Assembly: GCA_051650265.1 (NCBI GenBank)
Contig: JBOFIR010000226.1
Coordinates: 1 to 30,071, forward strand
Direction of reading: 5' to 3'
Source of the DNA: JBOFEH01 sp051650265
GTDB taxonomy: Bacteria; Bacillota; Clostridia; Lachnospirales; Cellulosilyticaceae
DNA: 30,071 nucleotides
Shown: one piece after another, positions 7,518 through 16,148 of the stretch
How positions within the stretch are numbered: position 1 is the first letter of the stretch
Layout of the letters: every line of letters starts with the position of its first letter
Translations under genes and position numbers: made by a program
The notes under the pieces: generated by a model
What the model saw: only the letters and a program-made list of their open reading frames with translations
Told to the model about the DNA's origin: nothing
The model's database searches: none

Positions 7518-8248
7518 CGATTTTTTGCGCATTCACTAACGAACTGCTTTTCTTTATCTGTCAATTTTGCCTTTTTCAGTAAATCTGGACGCTTGTTGAA
7601 AGTATTCACTATTGCTTGCTCACGACGGTATTCTGCAATTTTCTTGTGGTTTCCCGACAAAAGAATTTGAGGAACTTCCCTTTCATTCCAAACTGCAGGT
7701 CTCGTATATTGCGGATACTCCAATATACCCTCAGAAAACGATTCATCTTCAAAAGACTCCTGTTTGCCTAGCACCCCTGGTACAAGTCTCACGATACTAT
7801 CCGCTACAACAAGTGCAGCTAGCTCACCACCAGTTAAAACATAGTCTCCGATTGATACTTCATCTGTTACGATCTCATCAATCACTCGTTGATCAATGCC
7901 TTCGTAGTGCCCACATAAGAAAATAAGATTTTCTTCTTGTGCAAGCTCTTCTGCCAATCGTTGATTCCATACTTTTCCTTGTGGTGTCATATAGATAACA
8001 CGTGGTTTCTTCTCCATGCTTTGCACAAGATGTTCATAACAGCGATAGACAGGATCTGCCATCATCAGCATCCCAGCGCCACCACCGTATGGATAATCAT
8101 CTACCTGAAGATGCTTATTTGTTGCAAAATCTCTGATATTAATGGCACTAGCATCGATGAGATTGTTTTCTCTTGCTCTTCCCATGATACTATAGTTCAT
8201 GACATTTTCAATCATCTCAGGAAAGAGTGTCATTACTGTGATTTTCAT
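7508..8248 (-). CDS. trmD: tRNA (guanine-N1-)-methyltransferase (m1G37)
   Basis: A 246-aa SPOUT-class methyltransferase that makes m1G37 in tRNAs to prevent frameshifting. Visible signatures are MKITVMTLFPEMI at the start, YPYGGGAGMLM, the knot region FLCGHYEGIDQRV and the SAM-binding loop SIGDYVLTGGELA. Length is typical. It starts within the rimM stop codon (TAATG, one-base overlap), so translation is probably coupled. The end of the gene carries the rplS -35 element. Confidence 0.96.
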   Translation of the reverse strand: MKITVMTLFPEMIENVMNYSIMGRARENNLIDASAINIRDFATNKHLQVDDYPYGGGAGMLMMADPVYRCYEHLVQSMEKKPRVIYMTPQGKVWNQRLAEELAQEENLIFLCGHYEGIDQRVIDEIVTDEVSIGDYVLTGGELAALVVADSIVRLVPGVLGKQESFEDESFSEGILEYPQYTRPAVWNEREVPQILLSGNHKKIAEYRREQAIVNTFNKRPDLLKKAKLTDKEKQFVSECAKNRCK

Positions 8249-8757
8249 TATGACTCTAGTCCTTCTAGAAGGTGAACTGTCATCTTATTGTCTGCTAAAC
8301 TTATCTTTTTGATACATTGTTTGATAGCTGGAATGAGAAGTTCTTTTTGCGTTTCTTGATTCTTAATCACATATACGTCATTGCTTCCTGTAAATAGAAT
8401 ATCGACAATCACGCCAAGCTTACGTCCCTCTTCTGTCTCTACTTCCATATCATAAAGATCACTAATATAGTACTCATCTGATTCCAATGGAATAGCGTTT
8501 TTACGTTCAATTTTAAGTTCGTAATTTTTAAGTAGTTCTGCTGCATCCATCGTTTCAATCCCTTTGAGTCTTAGAAGCATAAACCCTTTGTGTGGTCTAA
8601 TGCCAGCAATCTCATAGACCTTTGTGTCACGTCCTACAACATAGACTTCGCTAAGCTTATCAAATGTCTCTAATTTATCTGTAATTGGTTTCACACGCAT
8701 CTCACCGCGCACCCCATGTGTATTTACAATTTTGCCGATTGTCAGTAGTTGTTCCAT
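8248..8757 (-). CDS. rimM: 16S rRNA processing / 30S maturation factor RimM
   Basis: A 169-aa RimM with an N-terminal barrel (LLTIGKIVNTHGVRGEMRVKP) and a PRC-like C-terminal domain (YYISDLYDMEVETEEGRKLG and DVYVIK with KELLIPAI). It binds S19 and assists 30S head assembly. The ATG at 8757 is preferred because an AAAGGAT site lies upstream at normal spacing, while the ATG at 8766 sits inside that site. It is in the conserved rpsP-khpA-rimM-trmD-rplS order; a strong hairpin lies 49 bp upstream. Confidence 0.93.
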   Translation of the reverse strand: MEQLLTIGKIVNTHGVRGEMRVKPITDKLETFDKLSEVYVVGRDTKVYEIAGIRPHKGFMLLRLKGIETMDAAELLKNYELKIERKNAIPLESDEYYISDLYDMEVETEEGRKLGVIVDILFTGSNDVYVIKNQETQKELLIPAIKQCIKKISLADNKMTVHLLEGLES

Positions 8758-8805
8758 TTCGATCATCCTTTTACTTATGATTTTTCACTATTGTAACACG
8801 CAAAA

Positions 8806-8831
8806 GTAGGTTAGGGATACCCCTAACCTAC
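8806..8831 (-). terminator. Strong hairpin between khpA and rimM (terminator or attenuator)
   Basis: GTAGGTTAGGG pairs with CCCTAACCTAC (11 bp, no mismatch) across a 4-nt loop. It begins within the last codons and stop of khpA and is followed by only four T before GCG. This is a weak T run, so partial termination, attenuation or mRNA 3'-end protection are all possible. Confidence 0.6.
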
Positions 8832-9058
8832 TGCATAATCTCAACAACGACCTTCTTATCAGAAGAAACCGCTGCTGATTTCACTATTGTGCGGATTGCT
8901 TTCGCAATCTTGCCTTGCTTTCCGATGATTTTGCCCATATCTTCTTGTGCTACTTTAAGCTCTAAAACAATGGTCCCTTGAGTTTGTTTTTCAGAAACAG
9001 TAACTGCTTCTGGGTAATCTACCAATTCCTTGGCAATAACTTCAACTAATTGTTTCAT
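8828..9058 (-). CDS. khpA: KH-domain RNA-binding protein KhpA (YlqC)
   Basis: A 76-aa single KH domain with the GxxG loop GKQGK in MGKIIGKQGKIAKAIRTIVKS. KhpA forms RNA-binding dimers, with KhpB in several Gram-positives, and affects cell division and elongation. GGAGG lies at good distance from the ATG. It sits between rpsP and rimM, the classic location. The stop codon is part of a strong hairpin. Confidence 0.94.
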   Translation of the reverse strand: MKQLVEVIAKELVDYPEAVTVSEKQTQGTIVLELKVAQEDMGKIIGKQGKIAKAIRTIVKSAAVSSDKKVVVEIMQ

Positions 9059-9079
9059 CGGATTACCTCCTAGATATCA

Positions 9080-9328
9080 CTATTTAGCTTCGATACCTGA
9101 TTTTTTAAGTAAATCTCTTACTGTATCTGTTGGTTGTGCACCAGTTGCTAACCATTTTTCTACAGCTTCTTTGTTTACGCTTAATTCATTTGGTTCTTGA
9201 CATGGGTTGAAGTATCCAACCTCTTCAATGAAACGTCCATCTCTTGGAGAACGTGAATCAGCTACTACGATTCTATAGAAAGGAGCTTTTTTAGCACCCA
9301 TTCTTCTTAAACGAATTTTTACTGCCAT
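9080..9328 (-). CDS. rpsP: 30S ribosomal protein S16
   Basis: An 82-aa S16, diagnostic start MAVKIRLRRMGAKKAPFYRI followed by VADSRSPRDGRFIEEVGYFNP. The chosen ATG at 9328 follows AGGAGG by 8 nt; the in-frame GTG at 9337 overlaps the site. The gene follows ffh after 36 bp with no clear promoter between, so it is likely cotranscribed with ylxM-ffh. Confidence 0.97.
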   Translation of the reverse strand: MAVKIRLRRMGAKKAPFYRIVVADSRSPRDGRFIEEVGYFNPCQEPNELSVNKEAVEKWLATGAQPTDTVRDLLKKSGIEAK

Positions 9329-9364
9329 GTGTTCCACCTCCTGGGGTAATTAGTTATTATTTAT

Positions 9365-10699
9365 TTACATAAAAGGTAATTTGAATTTACCTTTTTTGCC
9401 CTTCATCATACCTGAGAACTGCTTCATCATTGTCTGCATCTGCTCAAATTGCTTGATCAGTCTATTGACTTCTGCAATATCTCGGCCCGAACCTTTTGCA
9501 ATACGCTTTTTGCGTTGCATGTTCAGTATACTTGGGTTAAGTCTCTCTTCCCTTGTCATCGATAAGATAATTGCTTCAATATGTGCCATTTGCTTATCGT
9601 CAACCTTAAGGTCTCCAAGTTTTGCATTGTTCATACCTGGAATCATACCAAGTAATTGGTCCAGTGGACCCATATTCTTTACTTGACGCATTTGATCTAA
9701 GAAATCTTCAAAGTTAAACTCCGCTTTTCTAAACTTCGCCTCTAACTCTTTAGCTTTCTTTTCATCAAAGTTTTCTTGTGCCTTCTCAATTAGAGTAAGC
9801 ACATCACCCATCCCAAGAATACGCGATGCCATACGCTCAGGGTGGAATGGTTGTAAGTCACTGAGTTTTTCACCCATACCTACATACTTGATTGGTTTGT
9901 TAGTAACTGCTTTAACAGAAAGCGCAGCACCACCACGGTTATCCCCATCAAGTTTTGTCATAACCACACCATCAATTCCAAGTGCCTCATTGAAAGACTC
10001 TGCTACGTTGACTGCATCTTGTCCTGTCATGGCGTCTACGACTAATAAAATTTCTCGAGGTTTTACTTCTGCTTTGATGAATTTGAGCTCATCCATCAGT
10101 ACCTCATCTATATGAAGTCTACCAGCTGTATCGATAAACACCACATCATGGTTATGCTCTTTTGCATACGCCATACCCGCTTTTGCAATATCTACAGGAT
10201 CGTGGTCAATACCCATTGAAAATACTGGTACACCTACTTGCTTACCTACTGTAATCAGCTGATCAACAGCTGCTGGTCTGTAGATGTCACACGCTACAAG
10301 TAAAGGTCTCTTGCCTTGAGATTTCACAAGTGATGCAAGCTTGGCACTTGTTGTTGTCTTACCAGCACCTTGTAAACCTACCATCAAAATTGGTGTAATC
10401 CCTTTTGTTGCAAAAGTAATCTTGCTTTGCGCACCACCCATCAGACTGATGAGTTCTTCATTTACAATCTTAATCACGTGCTGTCCTGGTGTTAAACTTT
10501 CTAGTACTTCAGACCCAATCGCACGGCTCTCAATTGATTTAATGAAGTTCTTAACAACTTTGAAGTTAACATCTGCCTCTAAAAGTGCCAGTTTGACTTC
10601 TCGTAAAGCTACCTTCACATCTTTTTCTGTGAGTTTACCTTTACTTTTGAGTTGTTTAAATACATTTTGTAATTTATCAGATAATTGATCAAAGGCCAT
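9365..10699 (-). CDS. ffh: Signal recognition particle protein Ffh (SRP54)
   Basis: A 444-aa SRP GTPase. It has an N-terminal helical domain, then the G domain with GLQGAGKTTTSAKLA (P-loop), DTAGRLH and TKLDGDNRGG, then the methionine-rich M domain that binds 4.5S RNA and signal peptides (MRQVKNMGPLDQLLGMIPGM, EQMQTMMKQFSGMMKG). The length is that of Firmicute Ffh. It pairs with FtsY, encoded just upstream, and lies 15 bp after ylxM, with which it forms a unit driven by the promoter at 11114-11142. No SRP RNA gene was seen in the window. Confidence 0.97.
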   Translation of the reverse strand: MAFDQLSDKLQNVFKQLKSKGKLTEKDVKVALREVKLALLEADVNFKVVKNFIKSIESRAIGSEVLESLTPGQHVIKIVNEELISLMGGAQSKITFATKGITPILMVGLQGAGKTTTSAKLASLVKSQGKRPLLVACDIYRPAAVDQLITVGKQVGVPVFSMGIDHDPVDIAKAGMAYAKEHNHDVVFIDTAGRLHIDEVLMDELKFIKAEVKPREILLVVDAMTGQDAVNVAESFNEALGIDGVVMTKLDGDNRGGAALSVKAVTNKPIKYVGMGEKLSDLQPFHPERMASRILGMGDVLTLIEKAQENFDEKKAKELEAKFRKAEFNFEDFLDQMRQVKNMGPLDQLLGMIPGMNNAKLGDLKVDDKQMAHIEAIILSMTREERLNPSILNMQRKKRIAKGSGRDIAEVNRLIKQFEQMQTMMKQFSGMMKGKKGKFKLPFM

Positions 10700-10714
10700 C
10701 TTTTTGAATTCCTC

Positions 10715-11068
10715 CTACATTTCACTGTTTAACTCCGCTAGAACCTTGTCCATAGCGTGTATATAGGCTTTACTATGTTCATCTAAGCCTTGCTTTGCTT
10801 GTGAGGATAATTCCTGTAGCTTCACAATCATCTTTTGCTGTTTTTGATACTTTGCCCAAAGTTCTAGCTTCGCTTCATAGTCTATGAGCTTGGCCTGTGC
10901 CTTCTTAATTGTATCAAATACGCTCTGACGACTAATGTTGTGTTGTTCGGCTAGTTCTCCTAAAGACAAGTCTTCAAAGAAGTACTGTGTGATCAGTTCT
11001 CTCTGTTTCTCTGTCAGTAGCTCTTGATAGAAATCAAATAAGTATGTGATCTCTAAGAACTTTTCCAT
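10715..11068 (-). CDS. ylxM: YlxM family helix-turn-helix protein (UPF0122)
   Basis: A 117-aa protein with a sigma-70 region-4-like helix-turn-helix: LLTEKQRELITQYFFEDLSL, then ELAEQHNISRQSVFDTIKKA. A charged C-terminal helix follows. YlxM is linked to the SRP pathway in Gram-positives and usually precedes ffh, as here. The ATG at 11068 follows a G-rich binding site (GGGGGTG); the reading frame stays open further upstream to 11128 but that stretch overlaps the promoter. Confidence 0.92.
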   Translation of the reverse strand: MEKFLEITYLFDFYQELLTEKQRELITQYFFEDLSLGELAEQHNISRQSVFDTIKKAQAKLIDYEAKLELWAKYQKQQKMIVKLQELSSQAKQGLDEHSKAYIHAMDKVLAELNSEM

Positions 11069-11113
11069 CTCAACACCCCCCACTACTGTCAGCCCTTTTT
11101 GCTTTACATATGA

Positions 11114-11142
11114 ATTATAATGAATCACCTTGCATTTGTCAA
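11114..11142 (-). promoter_or_regulatory. Consensus sigma-A promoter for ylxM-ffh
   Basis: TTGACA (11142-11137), a 17-bp spacer and TATAAT (11119-11114), both hexamers perfect. It lies right after the ftsY stop and drives ylxM-ffh and probably the ribosomal genes beyond. Confidence 0.9.
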
Positions 11143-11145
11143 CTG

Positions 11146-12534
11146 TTAATTCATATCTGTTGCAAAAAGTGCTTTGGCAAAGTCTTCCGCATTAAATGGT
11201 TGTAAATCTTCTATCTTTTCACCTACACCTATATATTTTACAGGGACATTCATCGTTTGGCAAATCCCAACAATTGCCCCACCTTTGGCAGTCCCATCAA
11301 GTTTAGTCAAAATAATACCATCTACATGTGCCACTTCTTTGAAAAGCTTAACTTGTGAAATTGCATTTTGTCCTGTTGTTGCATCAAGAACAATGAGCAC
11401 CTCTTTATGTGCTTCTGGATACTCTCTATCAATAATACGAGAGATTTTCTCAAGTTCTTTCATGAGATTTGTCTTATTTTGAAGTCTTCCTGCTGTGTCA
11501 CAAATGAGTACATCCGCTTTTCTTGCCTTAGCAGCTTGAATGCCATCATATACCACAGAGGCAGGATCTGAACCTTCCGTTTGCTTAATAATCTCTACAC
11601 CTGCACGGTTCACCCATACTTGAAGCTGTTCAATTGCCGCTGCTCTAAATGTATCTGCCGCTGCTACTACTACGTGTTTACCTGATGTTTTAAGTTGGTT
11701 TGAGATCTTACCAATACTGGTGGTCTTGCCGGCACCATTAACACCTATTACCAGAACAACATTTGGTTTATCCTCTACAATAATAGGACTTGATTCTTGT
11801 GAAATCAAGATTGTTGTAATGATTTCTTGCAGTGTTGCCTTAAGAAGTGCCGGATCTGTAATCTTACGTTCCTTTACCAGGCGACGTAGTTCTTCAATCA
11901 TATGCAGTGTTGTCTCCACACCAAAGTCAGCCATGATAAGCGCTTCTTCTAACTCCTCATAGAGATCCTCATCAATCTTTTTGAAACCTCTAAGGACATC
12001 ATCGACGCTCCCTAAAATATTGTCTCTTGTCTTTGTTAGTCCTGACATCAGTTTACCGAAGAAACTTTTTTTCTTTGTCTCCTGTGTCACTTCTAGCACA
12101 ACAGAGTTTACTTCTGACTCTACTTCCACCTCTAGTACTTCTGGCTCTACTTCCGCTTCCGCCTCTAGTACTTCTGACTTTACTTCCACTTCCGCCTCTA
12201 GTACTTCTGACTTTACTTCTGCTTCCACCTCTAGTACTTCTGACTCTACTTCCGCTTCCGCCTCTAGTACTTCTGGCTTTACTTCTACTTCCACCTCTAG
12301 TATTTCTGGCTTTACTTCTACTTCTACATCCTCTTCCACCTCAGAAAATGCTTCTAATTGTTCGCTTATAGGTTCAATCACAGTCTCTACAGTATCAATA
12401 AGCGGTGTAACCGCTTCTTCAACCATGTCCACAATAGGTTCTGTCACTTTCTCTACTACTTGTGACGCTCCTACTTCTTTTTCTTGCTGATCGTCTTTAT
12501 TTTTAATGCCAAAGAGCTTTTTAAAAAATGACAT
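11146..12534 (-). CDS. ftsY: SRP receptor FtsY with a repetitive acidic N-terminal domain
   Basis: A 462-aa FtsY, longer than the roughly 330 aa of B. subtilis. Residues 1-150 form an acidic A-domain-like region containing six 11-residue repeats rich in E and V (consensus EVLEAEVEVKS). The NG domain follows: a four-helix N part from about 155, GVNGAGKTTSIGKI (P-loop), CDTAGRLQNK, TKLDGTAKGG and the closing GVGEKIEDLQPFNAEDFAKALF. It is the membrane receptor for Ffh-ribosome complexes. It lies 11 bp after smc in the order rnc-smc-ftsY. The acidic repeat may assist membrane or translocon contact, which is inference. Confidence 0.96.
   Translation of the reverse strand: MSFFKKLFGIKNKDDQQEKEVGASQVVEKVTEPIVDMVEEAVTPLIDTVETVIEPISEQLEAFSEVEEDVEVEVKPEILEVEVEVKPEVLEAEAEVESEVLEVEAEVKSEVLEAEVEVKSEVLEAEAEVEPEVLEVEVESEVNSVVLEVTQETKKKSFFGKLMSGLTKTRDNILGSVDDVLRGFKKIDEDLYEELEEALIMADFGVETTLHMIEELRRLVKERKITDPALLKATLQEIITTILISQESSPIIVEDKPNVVLVIGVNGAGKTTSIGKISNQLKTSGKHVVVAAADTFRAAAIEQLQVWVNRAGVEIIKQTEGSDPASVVYDGIQAAKARKADVLICDTAGRLQNKTNLMKELEKISRIIDREYPEAHKEVLIVLDATTGQNAISQVKLFKEVAHVDGIILTKLDGTAKGGAIVGICQTMNVPVKYIGVGEKIEDLQPFNAEDFAKALFATDMN
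12114..12328 (-). repeat. 33-bp in-frame tandem repeat in ftsY
   Basis: The word TCTAGTA (TCTAGTAT-type in the last) recurs on the plus strand at 12131, 12164, 12197, 12230, 12263 and 12296, an exact 33-bp period with partial copies at both ends. Units differ by a few substitutions (for example GCC/ACC and GACT/GGCT), mostly swapping A/V, E/K and S/P. Being a multiple of three, copy changes keep the frame. Confidence 0.92.
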
Positions 12535-12545
12535 TATTATTCCTC

Positions 12546-15500
12546 CTAGCTATTTTTCTGATCTAAGTACTGCGTTGCATCTTCGAGTTTAATCGAAAGC
12601 ACTGTTGATACGCCGCGTTCTTGCATAGTGACACCATACAACGTATCTGCCCTCTCCATTGTCCCTTTTCTATGGGTGATCACAACGAATTGTGTCTCCT
12701 TTGAAAGATTGCCTAGATACTCAGCAAAACGTAATACATTGGCATCATCCAATGCCGCTTCAATCTCATCAAGCACACAGAATGGTGATGGCTTGAGTTT
12801 GAGAATACCAAAGAGCAATGCAATCGCCGTAAGTGTACGCTCACCCCCTGAGAGTAATGTCATATTCTGCAGTTTTTTACCTGGTGGTTTGGCGATAATC
12901 TCAATACCTGATTCCAGGATATTTTCCTCATCCATCAGTTGTAAGAATGCCATACCACCACCAAACAATTCTTGGAATACTTGGCTAAAGTTCTCTGCAA
13001 TATGTTTAAACTGTTCTCTAAATATATCATGCATTTCTGCAGTAAGACGATCAATCATCTCAACTAATGTACGCTCTGCCTTTTGAATATCTTCTCTTTG
13101 CGTTGTTAGGAACGTATACCTCTGATGTGTTTCTTCGTATTCTGCTACGGCATTAACATTAACATGGCCAATCACCTTGATCTGCCCTCGGAGTTTCTCT
13201 GCATTTTTTCTCATATCTGCAAAAGCTCCTAGCTCCTGTTTAAATACAAGCGCCCCACCATAGGTCATTTCATATTGTTCCCAAATATGATCGTTATGCT
13301 TTTGTCTCTCTAGCTCTAAGATCTCTTTCTTGTTTTCAAGTCGAAGCTGCTCTGCTTTTAGATTTTCTAAGACTTCGCTTTCTTTTTGAATGCGTGCTTC
13401 AATCTCAGCCTCTTCTACCTCTAGCTGTGTACGTTTTGTTTCAAAAGTAACCTTTGATGCTTTGGTTTCCTCAATCTGAATCCCTACGTTAACAATCTCT
13501 TCTTCAAGTTTTTCAATTTCAACATACAACTTGGCTTTATCTGCCCCTAGTTCCTCTTTACGCTCTGCAATACTTTGATGCTGGTCTTTTGTATTTGCAA
13601 GGTTTTTTTCTAAAGTCTGAATCTGCTCCACAATATGTGTTCTATTGGTACTTGTATTAGAAAGTGCAATACGCTTTTGTGTCAGTGCTTCTCGCATCTC
13701 TTCTTGCACTTTCTTCTGCGTCTCAATTTCAGACTCCCTCGTTTGTATATTGGCCTGTGCTTCATCAATATGTCCTTCTAGTTCTTCAATGGTTTTGACA
13801 ATTGCCTCTTGCCCTCTACCAATCACCTCACGGCGCTCGGCAAGTTTTGCCTTCTCTACTACCAATTGATGCTGTGATTTCTTAGTGAGCTCTAACTCAC
13901 TTTCAGCTTGTCTAATTTCCAGCCCAATCTCTTGTTTTTGTGCGTGGAGTTGTTCAAGTGTGTCTCTTAGTGCTTGCCATTTACTATGGCAAGCACTTTG
14001 ACTTTCACGTAAGGTTTCTAATGCACCTTTTGCTGTATCACAGTCTACTAAATATTTTGCATAGGCTTCCTTGAGTTCCTTGAGCTCTCTTGTACGTGCA
14101 AAAATATTGTTCTTGTTGTTCTTGCTACTCCCACCACTTAGTGTTCCCCCTGCATTAAATACTTCACCTTCAAGGGTTACAATCTTATAGCGATAACCGT
14201 ACTTCTTGGCTATATGCGATGCATGATCCATAGTATCCACAATGAGAATACGCCCTAATAGATACGCAATAGCGGGGCTGTACGCCTGATCATAGCTAAC
14301 AAGTTCACTTGCAAGGCCTAAGAAGCCATCCTCATTACGCAGTGCACCCATTTCTTTAGGTGGTGCATACGCTTGTACTGTGTTTAATGGCAAGAAGGTC
14401 ACACGCCCTATACCACGTTGTTTCATCGTAGCAATCATCTGTTTGGCATCTTGTTCTGTAGAGGCCACTATATTCTGCATAGCGCCACCAAGTGCAGTGA
14501 CAATAGCAAGTTCATAGTTTTTATCTACTTCAAGAAGTTCACCGACAATTCCTATGATCCCTGCCCACTTTTTAGGATCTGTCTGTTTGAGACTAAGCAC
14601 CTGCTTCACACTTTGGAAATAGCCTTCATGATCATTTTTGATTTGTTCAAGCCACCCAACCTGACGACTAGTCTGTACAATTGTCTGTTCAAGCTCACCT
14701 AAACTTCTCTCAGCACGCACTGTTTGTTCATCTAGGGATTTCTTTTCTTGGGTAAGCTGCTCATAGTTGGTTCTTTCAGCATCAAAAGTCTCTGTAAGTG
14801 TTTCAAGTTTTTTTTGCTTTACACGTACACTAACTTCTTGGTGAGCCATCTCACTCCCTAGCTGCTCAATAGAAGCCTTGATTTCATCTTCACGATAATC
14901 TAGTTCTTCATAAAGCGCCTCTTGTTTGTCCATTTCCAAGCGGTAAGCATCCACTTCTCTGACTTTGTCATAGATCTGCTTTTTAGACGTCTCTAATAGT
15001 ACTACAAGTTCATCTAACGCCTTAACCATCGCTTCAAACTTTTCTTCTGCCTTGTGCAAGATCTCCTTTTGTGTTGACTCCTCGAGATCCAACCCTACTT
15101 TTTTTGTGAGAAGCACCTGTAAATCAACCTGCATATTTTTTTGATCAGATTCTTGTTTCTTTGTATCTTTTTCGATTTGATGGAGCAAAATGTCGATACT
15201 TGCTATACGTTCTTTACTGATCTGAACATCACTTTGCTTTTGCTGCTCCCTCTTTTCTAGGTTCCCTACTTCTGTGATTAATTCTTCTACACGCTTAAAA
15301 AGGGCCTCCCTATTTTGTTTCCATTCTTGGTGCTCCTTTGCTACCGTTTCTTTACGGTCCAAATGATCACCTATTTCAATACCTATGTTGTCCATATTCC
15401 CAAGAAGCTTTTTCATATCTTCTTTGATACGTCCTACTTCTTCGATATAAATATTTAAGTCTAATAATTTGAGTTCATCTTTAAGGGATAAGTAACGTTT

Positions 15501-16136
15501 CGTTTTTTCTGCTTCAATTTCTAGTGGTTCTAGACGTTCTTCTATCTCATGGACAATGTCATTGACACGATCAAGATTATCACGCTCTTTATCAAGTTTC
15601 TTTTCTGCTTCTATACGACGCACTTTATATTTATAGATTCCAGCCGCCTCTTCAAAAAGACTACGTCTATCTTCAGGCTTCGAGCTTAGGATCTTATCAA
15701 TCTGACCCTGTCCTATAATAGAGTAACCCTCTTTACCAATCCCAGTATCCATGAAGAGCTCCTGAATATCTTTGAGCCTACAGATCGAACCATTGAGAAA
15801 ATACTCACTTTCTCCTGATCGATAGACACGACGCTTCACTACAACCTCTGCATAGTCTATAGGAAGCGCACGATCTGTATTGTGTATATGAAGTGCCACC
15901 TCAGCGTAACCAAGAGGTTTCCTTTTCTCTGTTCCAGCGAAAATGATGTCCTCCATTTTGGTTCCCCTGAGGGTCTTGGCACTTTGTTCACCCAGTACCC
16001 ACCTGATGGCATCTGCAACGTTACTTTTCCCACTTCCATTTGGCCCAATAACCGCAGTAATCCCTTTAGGAATAGTGAGTTTCACTGAATCCCCGAAAGA
16101 TTTGAACCCATGTATCTCAATCTTCTCTAGATACAT
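12546..16136 (-). CDS. smc: Chromosome segregation ATPase SMC
   Basis: An 1196-aa full-length SMC. Walker A GPNGSGKS at residues 31-38; long heptad-rich coiled coil; a hinge from about residue 520 to 670 (WAGIIGIVGELLEVDKNYE, YKIVTLEGEVFNAGGTLSGG); second coiled coil; ABC signature LLSGGERTLTAIALLF; Walker B PFCVLDEIEAALDDANV; then the conserved ITHRKGTMERADTLYG. It organises the chromosome with ScpA and ScpB, which are not in the window. It lies between rnc and ftsY at short spacing, the usual Firmicute arrangement. Confidence 0.98.
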   Translation of the reverse strand: MYLEKIEIHGFKSFGDSVKLTIPKGITAVIGPNGSGKSNVADAIRWVLGEQSAKTLRGTKMEDIIFAGTEKRKPLGYAEVALHIHNTDRALPIDYAEVVVKRRVYRSGESEYFLNGSICRLKDIQELFMDTGIGKEGYSIIGQGQIDKILSSKPEDRRSLFEEAAGIYKYKVRRIEAEKKLDKERDNLDRVNDIVHEIEERLEPLEIEAEKTKRYLSLKDELKLLDLNIYIEEVGRIKEDMKKLLGNMDNIGIEIGDHLDRKETVAKEHQEWKQNREALFKRVEELITEVGNLEKREQQKQSDVQISKERIASIDILLHQIEKDTKKQESDQKNMQVDLQVLLTKKVGLDLEESTQKEILHKAEEKFEAMVKALDELVVLLETSKKQIYDKVREVDAYRLEMDKQEALYEELDYREDEIKASIEQLGSEMAHQEVSVRVKQKKLETLTETFDAERTNYEQLTQEKKSLDEQTVRAERSLGELEQTIVQTSRQVGWLEQIKNDHEGYFQSVKQVLSLKQTDPKKWAGIIGIVGELLEVDKNYELAIVTALGGAMQNIVASTEQDAKQMIATMKQRGIGRVTFLPLNTVQAYAPPKEMGALRNEDGFLGLASELVSYDQAYSPAIAYLLGRILIVDTMDHASHIAKKYGYRYKIVTLEGEVFNAGGTLSGGSSKNNKNNIFARTRELKELKEAYAKYLVDCDTAKGALETLRESQSACHSKWQALRDTLEQLHAQKQEIGLEIRQAESELELTKKSQHQLVVEKAKLAERREVIGRGQEAIVKTIEELEGHIDEAQANIQTRESEIETQKKVQEEMREALTQKRIALSNTSTNRTHIVEQIQTLEKNLANTKDQHQSIAERKEELGADKAKLYVEIEKLEEEIVNVGIQIEETKASKVTFETKRTQLEVEEAEIEARIQKESEVLENLKAEQLRLENKKEILELERQKHNDHIWEQYEMTYGGALVFKQELGAFADMRKNAEKLRGQIKVIGHVNVNAVAEYEETHQRYTFLTTQREDIQKAERTLVEMIDRLTAEMHDIFREQFKHIAENFSQVFQELFGGGMAFLQLMDEENILESGIEIIAKPPGKKLQNMTLLSGGERTLTAIALLFGILKLKPSPFCVLDEIEAALDDANVLRFAEYLGNLSKETQFVVITHRKGTMERADTLYGVTMQERGVSTVLSIKLEDATQYLDQKNS

Positions 16137-16148
16137 AACTCACCTCTC

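Noticed and set aside
8792..8812. TACAAT upstream of rimM as a promoter -10
   Set aside because: The region 17 bp upstream falls in the hairpin and has no -35-like hexamer or extended -10.
11981..12490. Long plus-strand open frame rich in Ser and Thr, opposite ftsY
   Set aside because: It is the antisense of the 33-bp repeat; the low-complexity Ser/Thr sequence follows from the repeat, and there is no ribosome binding site or family match.
12628..13086. Open frame of 152 codons opposite the smc end
   Set aside because: Shadow of the conserved SMC ATPase head; the smc frame has clear motifs throughout.
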